Source: Candidatus Pelearchaeum sp. (GTDB lineage Archaea; Thermoproteota; Nitrososphaeria_A; Caldarchaeales; Caldarchaeaceae). Taken from it: a DNA stretch of 43,497 nt. The stretch covers positions 1-43,497 of the forward strand of contig WAQC01000032.1 in NCBI GenBank assembly GCA_015520425.1, read 5' to 3'. This document shows positions 9,102 to 18,727 of the stretch, in pieces. The notes below the pieces were generated by a model. The model made no database searches. It was not told the origin of the DNA and saw only the letters and a list, made by a program, of their open reading frames with translations. Position numbers and translations under genes: made by a program. The number at the start of each line of letters is the position of its first letter. The first letter of the stretch is position 1.

Positions 9102-11653
9102 AGAGGATTTTGCAGGTAACTACGGCTATACTTCTGCTACTCCTACTATATCCCGTCTATGCGCAGGAATACAAGCCTCCCCACGACAATCCTGGCCCTG
9201 CGGTTGATGTTGTTAAGTTTAACGCCTTCGCGGAGGAGATAGCTCCCGCCGCGATAGAGCGCGGGGATGTGGATATTTATCTCTACAGTATGCGGGTCTC
9301 TCGCGTAATCCCACTTGAGCAGAGCCCCGACCTTAGGATAATCCGAGCTCCGTCGCTCTCGCTCTCAATACTCCTAAACCCAGCCCCATCAACAGAGAAG
9401 GAGTTTAACCCATTCTCAATACCAGAAGTAAGGCAGGCAGTCCAATACCTAATCAACCGCGATTACGTGGCTAGGGAGATATACAAAGGCAAGGCAGTCC
9501 CAATGGTTGCGCACATAAGCCCATTTGAGTATGATTATGTAACCATCTTTAACGTGGTGAAAGATTCGGGGATAAGATACGACCCTGAGCTTGCCAAGAG
9601 GATGATAAGCGACGCCTTAACCGCTGTTGGCGCCGTTATGCGGGATGGAAAGTGGTACTATAACGACAATCCTATTAGGGTTAAGTTTGTGATAAGAACC
9701 GAGGATGAGCGCCGCGAGATAGGTGACAGCCTCGCGGCCGAGCTTGAGAAGATAGGGTTTGAGGTTGAGCGCATCTACCACAGGTTCGCCGAGGCAATAC
9801 TGCGGGTTTACACGACAGACCCAGCCGAGTTCCAGTGGCATCTATACACCGAGGGCTGGGGGAAGGGCGCTCTAGAGAAATATGACTTCGGGACGATAAA
9901 CCAGATGTGCGCACCCTGGCTGGGCAACATGCCTGGATGGCGGGAGGTGGGGTACTGGCAATACGAGAACCCAGCGCTTGATGATATGGGCCAGAGGCTC
10001 TTTAAAGGAGAGTTCAGCAGCAAAGAAGAACGTGATAGACTCTATAGAGACATGACAAAGCTCTGCATTGAGGAGTCTGTAAGAATATGGGTTGCAACCG
10101 TCTTGACGAGCACGCCTATAGATAAGGACATGCAGGGGGTAACAGAGGACCTGGGTGCTGGCGCGCGTTCCTTATGGCTGCTCCGCGCGGCGTATCTACC
10201 TGGAAAGAACGAGCTTAAGGTAGGGCATCTCTGGGTATGGACACCCCGCACCGTCTGGAACCCTATCGGAGGATTTAACGACGTATACAGCGTAGATATC
10301 TGGCGGAACATCTACGACCCGCCTATAACGCGCCACCCATTCACAGGAATACCAATCCCCTTCAGAGCCGACTTCAAGGTGGAGACAGCAGGCCCAGACG
10401 GGAAGCTAGACGTACCAGGCGACGCCGTAATGTGGGACGCAGAGTCAAAGACATGGAAACCCGTAGAGGCTGGAACCAAGGCGGTGAGCAAAGTAACCTT
10501 TGACTATAGCAAGTACGTAAACGCGAAGTGGCATCATGGAATCAAGATAAGCATGGCGGATATACTGTATAGGATATACCAGATATTTGATATTGTTAAT
10601 GACCCGCTTAAGTCTAAGATAGAGTTTGCCCTAGCAGCTACTACGAAGCCTATACTTGAAACGTTTAAGGGATTTAGGGTGGTTGACGATTCTACGCTGG
10701 AGGTTTATGTTGATTTCTGGCATTTTGAGGAGAGCTACATAGCAGAGTACGCTGAGTTCTTCGGCGGGGCCATGCCTTGGGAGGTCTTAGCAGCGATGGA
10801 TGATGTGGTCTTCAACAAGAAGCTACTCATGTACAGCGACACTTCCGCTGCTAGATTTGGAGTGGAGCAGCTAAGCCTAGTTCTACGCGAGCATGCAACG
10901 CTGGTCAAGCGTTCTCTCACGGAGTTTCTAAGAGAAAAGACCTTCCCAGAAAACGTATTCACAGTAATGGGCAAGAAGTACGAGACGTTAGATGACGCTC
11001 TGAAGAGATACAACGCTGCGATAGAATGGTTTAACGAGCGCAGGCACATGGTAATAAGTAATGGCCCCTTCATGCTGAGCGTTTTTGACCCAGCAGCCCA
11101 GTATGCCGAGCTCCGCGCCTATAGAGACCCATCCTACCCATTCAAGCCAGGAAGCTGGTATTTCGGGAGCCCAGAAAGGGTTGAGGTGAGCCTGCTTGAG
11201 GACCAGATAAAGCTTGGAGACACGCCGACCATAGCTATTGAGGCACGAGGACCAGGCACCCTACGTGCTAAATACGTATTGCGGGACCCAGCGAGCGGCG
11301 AAGTGATGGCGGAGGGAGTTGTTGAGCTTAGGGCTGGTAGGCAAGACCTTAGGCTCGCAGCTCAAAACCTTAGGCCAGGCTTCTACCAGCTTAGCCTACT
11401 CCTCTTCAGCGAGGATATCTCGCTGGTTCAGGAGATAGAGGAGACGGTGGAAGCTGTGATACCGATGATGGAGGAGACTACAACGACGACAACCGAAGTG
11501 GCTTCGCCGACATTAACTCAAACAACTACAGCCGCTACTACGGCTGCGGTTGAAGGAGAGGGCGGAGTGCAGCTTACGTGGATAATCGCGGTGGTAGTGG
11601 TCGCGATAGCCGCTGTGGCTGCTGTCGTTATGCTGCGGAGACGTAGGGCTTAG
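9098..11653 (+). CDS. Family 5 extracellular solute-binding protein (peptide/nickel-type ABC SBP) with Thr-rich stalk and C-terminal TM anchor
   Basis: 'FNPFSIPEVRQAVQYLINRDYVAREIYKGKAVPM', 'AKWHHGIKISMADILYRIYQIFDI', tail 'EETTTTTTEVASPTLTQTTTAATTAA', TM 'WIIAVVVVAIAAVAAVVMLRRRRA'. ATGA overlap with the upstream gene. Confidence 0.88.
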   Translation: MKRILQVTTAILLLLLLYPVYAQEYKPPHDNPGPAVDVVKFNAFAEEIAPAAIERGDVDIYLYSMRVSRVIPLEQSPDLRIIRAPSLSLSILLNPAPSTEKEFNPFSIPEVRQAVQYLINRDYVAREIYKGKAVPMVAHISPFEYDYVTIFNVVKDSGIRYDPELAKRMISDALTAVGAVMRDGKWYYNDNPIRVKFVIRTEDERREIGDSLAAELEKIGFEVERIYHRFAEAILRVYTTDPAEFQWHLYTEGWGKGALEKYDFGTINQMCAPWLGNMPGWREVGYWQYENPALDDMGQRLFKGEFSSKEERDRLYRDMTKLCIEESVRIWVATVLTSTPIDKDMQGVTEDLGAGARSLWLLRAAYLPGKNELKVGHLWVWTPRTVWNPIGGFNDVYSVDIWRNIYDPPITRHPFTGIPIPFRADFKVETAGPDGKLDVPGDAVMWDAESKTWKPVEAGTKAVSKVTFDYSKYVNAKWHHGIKISMADILYRIYQIFDIVNDPLKSKIEFALAATTKPILETFKGFRVVDDSTLEVYVDFWHFEESYIAEYAEFFGGAMPWEVLAAMDDVVFNKKLLMYSDTSAARFGVEQLSLVLREHATLVKRSLTEFLREKTFPENVFTVMGKKYETLDDALKRYNAAIEWFNERRHMVISNGPFMLSVFDPAAQYAELRAYRDPSYPFKPGSWYFGSPERVEVSLLEDQIKLGDTPTIAIEARGPGTLRAKYVLRDPASGEVMAEGVVELRAGRQDLRLAAQNLRPGFYQLSLLLFSEDISLVQEIEETVEAVIPMMEETTTTTTEVASPTLTQTTTAATTAAVEGEGGVQLTWIIAVVVVAIAAVAAVVMLRRRRA

Positions 11654-12456
11654 TCTTTGATGGCTTTAGACAGCTCATCTATGTGGCTGATAACCACCAG
11701 ATAGACCTCCTCAATAAATTGATTTGCCTTCTGACTGTATTCATCCACCCCTGGCGGCTGTGAGAAGAGCCACTCGCAGAAAACGCGCAGGTTGTATGGA
11801 GCGTCTGGTCTTGAGAGGGTCCAGCTACAAAGGTCGCCCAACGGCCCCTGCTCATACGTCACATCTTGTGGGAATGACTCTATCCAGTCAAAGAACACGC
11901 CCAGAGAGGCGATTATCTTATCTACCGCTATGGCTAGTGAGGGGTCGCTTCTCGCAGCTATGTCGCGGGTTTCATTCCAGTGTCTTAGGGCTCCCTCGCG
12001 GTCGCTGGGGACATCGTTTCTCAGCCAGCTCAGTAGGACGCGGTCGTTGGATAGCTTCTCCAACGCGTTACTTATCCTGGCTATCTTAGCCTCTAGCTCT
12101 TTTACGCGGGAGTCCGACTCACCTAACTGCGTTTTAAGCTGAGCTAGCTCAGCCTCCTTCTCCTCCAGTACCTGCCTAGCCTCCTTCTCCGCCTGCTCAA
12201 CCTTGCTGAGAAGAGCCTTCAAGCTCTCCAGCTCTGAAGACAGGCTACTAACCTTATTCCTCTCCTCAACCAGCTGCTCGTTGAGGTTCGCTATCTCACC
12301 ATCCCTATCCCGTATCTGCTCTTCCAGCGATTTTATCACCTGCTGCTGCATCAAGTATGCTGATATGAATCCTCCAACGAAGAAGGTTATTGCTATGACT
12401 GCGGCTAGCGAGATTAGGATGAGCCTCTTCATGCGGCTAACACTGCCCTTTACCAC
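11650..12456 (-). CDS. N-terminally membrane-anchored coiled-coil protein of unknown function
   Basis: N-terminal TM 'RLILISLAAVIAITFFVGGFISAYLM', long heptad region 'VIKSLEEQIRDRDGEIANLNEQLVEERNKVSSLSSELESL...', then a helical C-terminal domain. Confidence 0.7.
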   Translation of the reverse strand: MVKGSVSRMKRLILISLAAVIAITFFVGGFISAYLMQQQVIKSLEEQIRDRDGEIANLNEQLVEERNKVSSLSSELESLKALLSKVEQAEKEARQVLEEKEAELAQLKTQLGESDSRVKELEAKIARISNALEKLSNDRVLLSWLRNDVPSDREGALRHWNETRDIAARSDPSLAIAVDKIIASLGVFFDWIESFPQDVTYEQGPLGDLCSWTLSRPDAPYNLRVFCEWLFSQPPGVDEYSQKANQFIEEVYLVVISHIDELSKAIKD

Positions 12457-12491
12457 CTATTCACTTGATAATAACCATATTCCAAATAGGC

Positions 12492-13964
12492 TTAGGAGAA
12501 GCGGTTGAAAGCCTCCTCAAGCTCAGCCATAAACCTCTTATGCCATTCGGGGAACTTGGCGCTGCTCTCTGGATACTCTTTATAAAGGCTTATCAGCCTA
12601 CGGCTCTTATTAGCCGTGAACTGGAGACCACGCGCGAGCTGCGGCTCCTCCCTTATACGGCGTCTTAGCTCCCCATCAAACAAGACCCGTAGAAAGTTAT
12701 TGACACGCGGGAACTTCGGGTGTTCGCGCCTCTTTATGTGCTCAATATCATCCTGCGAGAGGAAGTATTTCATCCCGTAGCTTATCTTATCGTTGGTTAA
12801 TGTCTGGAGATAGCGGCGTAGGACTTCAAAACTAGCCATCTGGTAGCCGTATATATCTACATACTCCTTGTTGTAGCGCCAGAGCATCTCCTCCGATACG
12901 TCGTTTGCCTCCACAGCCTCTGCAACCACTCTGCCCAGGATTACGCTAGCATAGAGCGAAGGCCCTATGCCCCCCGCGTCTATTGGTCTGGGCATCCAAG
13001 CCGCGTCGCCAACTATTGCATAACCATTAGCGACCATACAATCGTTCTGCCGCCTCACTGGAACCTGCCAAGTGGCGTAGGTATTCCCAGAATCAAGCGG
13101 GCTCTGGGAAAGACGCGCATTCCTAATAACACGGTTAGCTCGGACATACTCATCTATCAATGTACGTAGAGTATCGTCTTTACCGAACATCCTATTACGT
13201 CTATCCAGACTCTTCTTCTGAACACCTAGGCCGATATTCACCTTATTCTCTCCCTTTGGAAACGTCCATGAGTAGCCGCCTGGAGCTAGGTACTGGTCTA
13301 AGTGGATTAGACAGTAGCGCGGGTCAAACCATGTTGGGTCGTCCTCCCCTATCTCAAACTCAAGAATATATCTACCCGTTGACTCCATGTCGTTGTCCTT
13401 ATCTATGTTGCGTTCAATCCAGCTCTTTATTGGTAGGTGAATCCTCAGGACTGAGGCCGAGCCCGATGCGTCTATGACCATCTTGGCAGTTTTTCTAAAT
13501 ACCGAGCCATCCCTAAGATTTATGCCCTCAACGCCTCTGATAAATCCATCCTCAACCAGTAAGCGCTTAGCATCAACCTGAAAAGCAAACTCAACACCAA
13601 ACTTCTCAGCATATTCCAACTGTTTCTGGGGCCATATCTTCCTATTCAGGAGATAGCCCTCTCCATCAAACAGAACCTTAACTTCGTGGTCTGGGGAATA
13701 GACCACAACGCCATCTACGTGGTGTTCTAGCTCTGGGCTGCTGTATGAGATGCCCAGATTTTCGCAGACATAGTCTAGGCTCTTCTTGCTTACAGCATCT
13801 CCACACGCCCAGCCAGACCTCGTCTTCTTCCCATATTCTGCGCGTGGGTTCCTGTCTATCAGTAGTATCCGTAGGTTTTGCTGCGAATACTTTGCTATAG
13901 CCATAGCCGTATGCGTCCCAGCAGGCCCGCCGCCCACCACTATCACATCATAATCGGTCTGCAT
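12492..13964 (-). CDS. Geranylgeranyl reductase family FAD-dependent oxidoreductase (archaeal lipid saturation)
   Basis: 'DYDVIVVGGGPAGTHTAMAIAKYS', 'GWACGDAVSKKSLDYV', 'GYAIVGDAAWMPRPIDAGGIGPSLYAS'. Confidence 0.85.
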   Translation of the reverse strand: MQTDYDVIVVGGGPAGTHTAMAIAKYSQQNLRILLIDRNPRAEYGKKTRSGWACGDAVSKKSLDYVCENLGISYSSPELEHHVDGVVVYSPDHEVKVLFDGEGYLLNRKIWPQKQLEYAEKFGVEFAFQVDAKRLLVEDGFIRGVEGINLRDGSVFRKTAKMVIDASGSASVLRIHLPIKSWIERNIDKDNDMESTGRYILEFEIGEDDPTWFDPRYCLIHLDQYLAPGGYSWTFPKGENKVNIGLGVQKKSLDRRNRMFGKDDTLRTLIDEYVRANRVIRNARLSQSPLDSGNTYATWQVPVRRQNDCMVANGYAIVGDAAWMPRPIDAGGIGPSLYASVILGRVVAEAVEANDVSEEMLWRYNKEYVDIYGYQMASFEVLRRYLQTLTNDKISYGMKYFLSQDDIEHIKRREHPKFPRVNNFLRVLFDGELRRRIREEPQLARGLQFTANKSRRLISLYKEYPESSAKFPEWHKRFMAELEEAFNRFS

Positions 13965-14014
13965 CTTCTGCTACGCCTGGAATCACTGCAGGAATATAAA
14001 TCTCTAACACATAC

Positions 14015-15373
14015 CTAACGACCTATCTTTTCGGCGAAACGCTTCATCAGCATCGCTAGATGTATTACTGAGCGTTCTAGGTCTTTGGCGGCTATGTTTT
14101 CGTTGGGTGCGTGGAAGTTTGAGCCTGGGTGTGATATGCAGTTGAGCATGGCTGAGGGTATGCCGAGCTGTATTAGATGCGACATAGGCCCAGTTCCTGG
14201 CACTGAGGGCCATGTGTTGGGGCTCACGCCATAAACCTCCCGCGCTGTTTCTTCCGCCGCCTTGACTATAGCCGCGTCTGGGTTTGAGCGCGCTGGGCTC
14301 TCCATAGCATAAACCCTAACTTCAAAATCTCCAAATCGTCTAAGATGACGCTTGAGGAGCGTGAGTATCTTTTCTGGCCTCTGGTCTGGGACTAGCCTGA
14401 AGTCTATCTTAACACTCGCGGTGCTGGGAACTATCGTCTTGGCTCCAGGCCCAGTGTATCCAGATACTAGGCCAGCTATATTGCATGTGGGGCTCATAAT
14501 GAGTTTCTCAACCAGTTTTACTCTGTTCTTCTCGGTCAGCCTATTAACGCTCAAGGATTGTCTGAGCTTATTCGCGTCAAGCCTGATTGAGCGTATGAGC
14601 TTAGCCTCCTTTTTGCTAGGTCTCCTAACATCGCGGTAGAATTCTTTTATCTTCACGCGGCCGTCTGAGCCGCGCAGCGTGTTAAGCGCCTGGACAAGCT
14701 GCCAGGCAGGGTTGGGTATGACAGGCGCATACATGGAATGTCTATCGCCTGAGCTTGTTCTAGCGCTAATCTCAACATAGAGAAGGCCTTTAACGCCCAG
14801 GTATAGGTTTGGGACGCCCTCATCAGATATGTCGCCAGCCTCCCATAGGCAGGCGTCTGCATTAAGCTCATCTTTATGCTCCTTGATGAAAGCGCCTAGG
14901 TTGGGGCTTCCAACCTCCTCCTCACCCTCAATAATCCACTTCAACGAAACGGGAAGCTCTCCATATGTGTGGCGCAGTAGCCTTACCGCAGTTAGGCGCG
15001 CAGCTATATCGCCTTTATTGTCCGCTACCCCCCTGCCGAAGAGGAAGCCGTCGCGCTCCACCAGCTTGAACGGGTCTGAGTTCCACTCCTCAAGAGGTTC
15101 AGGAGGCTGGACATCATAATGGTTGTACATGAGTATAGTCGGTCTATCATCAGAGCTGGTTATGGAGGCAACTATAACAGGCCTATCAGCGTCATAAACC
15201 TTAACATCAAACCCTTCGCGCTCAAGCATGTTTTTCACAAGCTCCGCGCATTCTCTGATACCCTCATTACGCGCGGAAACACTGGGCTGTTCTATGAGTT
15301 GCCTCAAATCGGAGTAAAGTAGGTCTCTTATGTTGTCAAGATGTGTAGATAGTTTTTCCAGTTCTTCGCCCAT
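14015..15373 (-). CDS. M20 family metallopeptidase (dipeptidase/deacylase)
   Basis: 'PTILMYNHYDVQPPEPLEEWNSDPFKLVERDGFLFGRGVADNKGD', 'WIIEGEEEVGSPNL', 'VPGTGPMSHLIQLGIPS'. Confidence 0.9.
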   Translation of the reverse strand: MGEELEKLSTHLDNIRDLLYSDLRQLIEQPSVSARNEGIRECAELVKNMLEREGFDVKVYDADRPVIVASITSSDDRPTILMYNHYDVQPPEPLEEWNSDPFKLVERDGFLFGRGVADNKGDIAARLTAVRLLRHTYGELPVSLKWIIEGEEEVGSPNLGAFIKEHKDELNADACLWEAGDISDEGVPNLYLGVKGLLYVEISARTSSGDRHSMYAPVIPNPAWQLVQALNTLRGSDGRVKIKEFYRDVRRPSKKEAKLIRSIRLDANKLRQSLSVNRLTEKNRVKLVEKLIMSPTCNIAGLVSGYTGPGAKTIVPSTASVKIDFRLVPDQRPEKILTLLKRHLRRFGDFEVRVYAMESPARSNPDAAIVKAAEETAREVYGVSPNTWPSVPGTGPMSHLIQLGIPSAMLNCISHPGSNFHAPNENIAAKDLERSVIHLAMLMKRFAEKIGR

Positions 15374-15476
15374 TTAACCCCCTCCACCAAGCGGCTACAC
15401 ACCCTATTAAAAGACTCTCCCCCACGCTATTCCACCAAGCTAATATGAAGGGGAGTCGTAGCTGTTCTGGTCTGGT

Positions 15477-16064
15477 ATGGAGCAGGTTGAGCTACCAGAG
15501 CCTCGGGCCGTTGAGGTTGATAGTAGGAAAACCGCTCTGATAATAGTTGATATGCAGAACGATTTCGCTCACCCAAACGGGAGGCTGTTCGTCCCCACAG
15601 CACCAGCGACGATACCTGCGATAAAAGCGCTTCTGGACAAGGCTAGGAAGGCTGGCGTGATGATAGTCTATACACAGGATTGGCATGGCTATAATGACCC
15701 TGAGTTCAAGATATGGGGGGAGCATGCTGTGGCTAATACTTGGGGTGCTGAGGTAGTTGATGAGCTTAAGCCAGAGCCCAGCGATACTGTTGTTAAGAAG
15801 CTGAGGTATGACGCCTTCTATGGAACCCCGCTGGAGCATATACTGAGACTTGCTGGCGTGGAGAACTTGGTGATAGTGGGGACGGTTGCCAATATCTGCG
15901 TCTTACACACTGCGGGAAGCGCCGCTCTACGCTGGTTCAACATATACCTGCCAATAGACGGCATATCCGCACTGACGGACTTTGACATGAAGGCAGCAAT
16001 TAGGCAGGTCTCCTTCCTCTACCGAGGAACAATAACCAGAAGCGACCTGATAAGATTCGTATGA
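15477..16064 (+). CDS. pncA: Nicotinamidase (isochorismatase-like hydrolase)
   Basis: 'TALIIVDMQNDFAHPNGRL', 'YTQDWHGYNDPEF', 'IVGTVANICVLHTAGSAALRWF'. Adjacent to nicotinate PRTase. Confidence 0.85.
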   Translation: MEQVELPEPRAVEVDSRKTALIIVDMQNDFAHPNGRLFVPTAPATIPAIKALLDKARKAGVMIVYTQDWHGYNDPEFKIWGEHAVANTWGAEVVDELKPEPSDTVVKKLRYDAFYGTPLEHILRLAGVENLVIVGTVANICVLHTAGSAALRWFNIYLPIDGISALTDFDMKAAIRQVSFLYRGTITRSDLIRFV

Positions 16065-16074
16065 GGTTAATGGG

Positions 16075-17280
16075 ATGATGCGGAAACCCAGAATTTACAT
16101 CGCCTCGCCAGAGAGCATACGCGGGGGAAAGGTTACCGACATATACTTCGTTAGGGCTAAGCAGATTCTGGAAAAGACCAACTCATCCACCAAGAGGGTT
16201 GTGGCCGAGGCTCACGCATATAGCTTGCCGAATAGCTGGGAGTGGGGCGTATTAGCTGGTGTTGAGGAGCTTGCCTGGCTTCTTGAGGGCAAGCCCGTAG
16301 ATGTCTATTGCCTTGATGAGGGGACTGTATTCAGGCCTATGGAGCCCGTCGCCGCCATTAGCGGCGTTTATTCGGAGTTTGGAATCTACGAATCAGCCAT
16401 TCTGGGGTTTCTCCGCCACTCAACCAGCATAGCCACGCGCGCAGCGCGAGTGAAGGTCGCTGCTGGGGGGAAGCCTGTTATCTTCTTCGGCATCAGAACC
16501 ATACACCCAGCAATAACGCCAATGGCTGATAGGGCGGCGTTCATAGGTGGATGCGACGCTGTTTCAGGGGTTGTTGGAGCTGACATGATAGAGCAGAAAC
16601 CAGTAGGAACAATGCCTCACGCCCTAATACTCGTCGTTGGAGACCAGGTAAGCGCGTGGAAGGCTTTTGACGAGGTTATGCCCAGCGACGTGCCGCGTAT
16701 AGCGCTTTGTGATACTTTTATGGATGAGCGCACAGAGGCCGCGTTGGCGGTAGATACACTCGGAGAGCGTTTATCTGGCGTTAGGCTGGATACCCCAAGC
16801 TCGCGGCGCGGCGATATGAGGAAGATAGTCCAGGAGGTTAAGTGGATGCTCAGGCTAAAGGGGCGTGAGGACGTTAAAGTGCTGGTCAGTGGTGGAGTAG
16901 GCGAGGAGGAGGTAAGAAAGCTCAGCGATGTGGCCGACGGTTTTGGGGTAGGCACATCAATAGCGTTCCCACCCTCAATAGACTTTGCCCTAGACATAGT
17001 TGAGGTAGAAGGTAAGCCGATTGCCAAACGGGGGAAACTGCCAGGCCATAAGCAGGTTTACCGCTGCCCAAACTTCCACGACACAATAACGCAATTTAAC
17101 AAACAATTGGAAAAATGCCCCAGATGCGGTGAAGAGGTTAATCCATTGTTAAAGCCGCTCATTAAAAATGGTGAGGTGGTCAGAAAACTGCCATCGGCGG
17201 CTGATATTAGGAAATACACTATGGAACAGTTGGAAAAAATATTGAAGCTGGGTAGATTGGAGGAGCCGCTACTTGGCTAA
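16075..17280 (+). CDS. pncB: Nicotinate phosphoribosyltransferase (archaeal type, C-terminal zinc knuckle)
   Basis: 'DIYFVRAKQIL', 'FFGIRTIHPAITPMADRAAFIGGCDAVSGVVGA', C-terminal 'YRCPNFHDTITQFNKQLEKCPRCGEEVNPLLKPLIKNGE'. Confidence 0.9.
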   Translation: MMRKPRIYIASPESIRGGKVTDIYFVRAKQILEKTNSSTKRVVAEAHAYSLPNSWEWGVLAGVEELAWLLEGKPVDVYCLDEGTVFRPMEPVAAISGVYSEFGIYESAILGFLRHSTSIATRAARVKVAAGGKPVIFFGIRTIHPAITPMADRAAFIGGCDAVSGVVGADMIEQKPVGTMPHALILVVGDQVSAWKAFDEVMPSDVPRIALCDTFMDERTEAALAVDTLGERLSGVRLDTPSSRRGDMRKIVQEVKWMLRLKGREDVKVLVSGGVGEEEVRKLSDVADGFGVGTSIAFPPSIDFALDIVEVEGKPIAKRGKLPGHKQVYRCPNFHDTITQFNKQLEKCPRCGEEVNPLLKPLIKNGEVVRKLPSAADIRKYTMEQLEKILKLGRLEEPLLG

Positions 17281-18681
17281 TATTCCTCCTCTTGTCATCT
17301 TCTTCAGGTCCAGCACTTCGTCTATCGTCTTCTGGTCTATTACCCCTTCCTCCAGCAGTACCTCGCGAATCGTCTTACCTGTTTCAAGCATCTTCTTCGC
17401 AACCCTAGCTGCTTTGTCGTAGCCTATTATGGGGGCGACGACTGTAACTAGAGCTGGGCTACTCTCACCATAGCGCCTACACCTCTCTGGATTCGCCCTT
17501 ATCCCAGCTATACAGTTCTCCGCAAGATTCTTTGCAGTGTTTGCCAGTATCTCTATTGACTGGAGAAGGTCATACGCTATTAGCGGCATACCCATATTAA
17601 GCTCCAGCTCGCCCAGCCTGCATGCTACGCTAATCGCCTCATCATTACCTATAACCTGAGCGGCAGCCATTAGAGCTGACTCAGGTATAACTGGGTTAAC
17701 CTTCCCAGGCATTATTGAGGAGCCTGGCTGTACGGCGGGTAGCTCTATCTCGGCAAGCCCAGTATTGGGGCCTGAGCTCAGTATGCGGAGGTCATTCGCT
17801 ATCTTGAGTATGGATACCGCCACAGACCTGAGCGCTGCGCTCATCTCTAGACAGCAGTCGCGCGCTCCCATGGCTTCAAACCTGTTTGCAGCTATCCTGA
17901 AGTCTATTCCAGTCTGCTCGCGTAGCTGGTTTACCACGAGCTCGGCAAAACGTGGGTGCGCGTTAAGCCCAGTCCCCACAGCCGTACCTCCTATAGGTAG
18001 CTCCAGCAAGCTATCTAGAGCGTTGAGAACTCTTCTCCTACCCTTCCTAATCATCTCCGCATATCCAGAAAACTCCTGCCCCAGCGTTACTGGCACAGCG
18101 TCCTGGAAGTGAGTTCTACCAGACTTAACTATGTCGGCGAATTCTCGCGCCTTCTCGTCAAGCCTCTTCTCCAATAGCTCTAGGCTGGGGATGAGCTTCT
18201 TAACCACCAACTCAGCGGCGGAGACGTTTATCGCCGTGGGAAAGACATCGTTGGTTGACTGCCCCATATTCACGTGGTCGTTCGGATGTATGAGCGACTT
18301 ATCCCCACGCTTGCCCCCCAAAATCTCTATCGCGCGATTAGCGATAACCTCGTTGGCGTTCATATTTGTTGAGGTTCCAGAGCCTGTCTGGAACACATCA
18401 ACCACGAATTGGTCGTCAAGCTTTCCCTCCGCCACTTCAAGAGCTGCCTTTTCTATTGCAGAAGCCTTGTTGGGGTCTAGCAGGCCCAGCTCCTTGTTGG
18501 CTTTTGCGGCAGCATGCTTTATCAAGCCTAGAGCCCTTATGAATGGGCGTTGAAACCTGAGGCCTGAGATTGGGAAGTTCAGTATGGCGCGGGCTGTCTG
18601 GGCGGCGTAGTAAGCGTTCGCGGGAACTTGCATCTCACCCAAAGTATCGCGCTCAATCCTATACTCTCCAGCATCGCTCAT
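17269..18681 (-). CDS. fumC: Class II fumarate hydratase
   Basis: 'GSGTSTNMNANEVIANRAIEILGG', 'HVNMGQSTNDVFPTAINV', 'GSSIMPGKVNPVIPE'. Confidence 0.94.
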   Translation of the reverse strand: MSDAGEYRIERDTLGEMQVPANAYYAAQTARAILNFPISGLRFQRPFIRALGLIKHAAAKANKELGLLDPNKASAIEKAALEVAEGKLDDQFVVDVFQTGSGTSTNMNANEVIANRAIEILGGKRGDKSLIHPNDHVNMGQSTNDVFPTAINVSAAELVVKKLIPSLELLEKRLDEKAREFADIVKSGRTHFQDAVPVTLGQEFSGYAEMIRKGRRRVLNALDSLLELPIGGTAVGTGLNAHPRFAELVVNQLREQTGIDFRIAANRFEAMGARDCCLEMSAALRSVAVSILKIANDLRILSSGPNTGLAEIELPAVQPGSSIMPGKVNPVIPESALMAAAQVIGNDEAISVACRLGELELNMGMPLIAYDLLQSIEILANTAKNLAENCIAGIRANPERCRRYGESSPALVTVVAPIIGYDKAARVAKKMLETGKTIREVLLEEGVIDQKTIDEVLDLKKMTRGGILAK

Positions 18682-18727
18682 ACTAGTCCTAATTTATGCT
18701 GCTAAATTTAAACCACTCACCCGTCTC

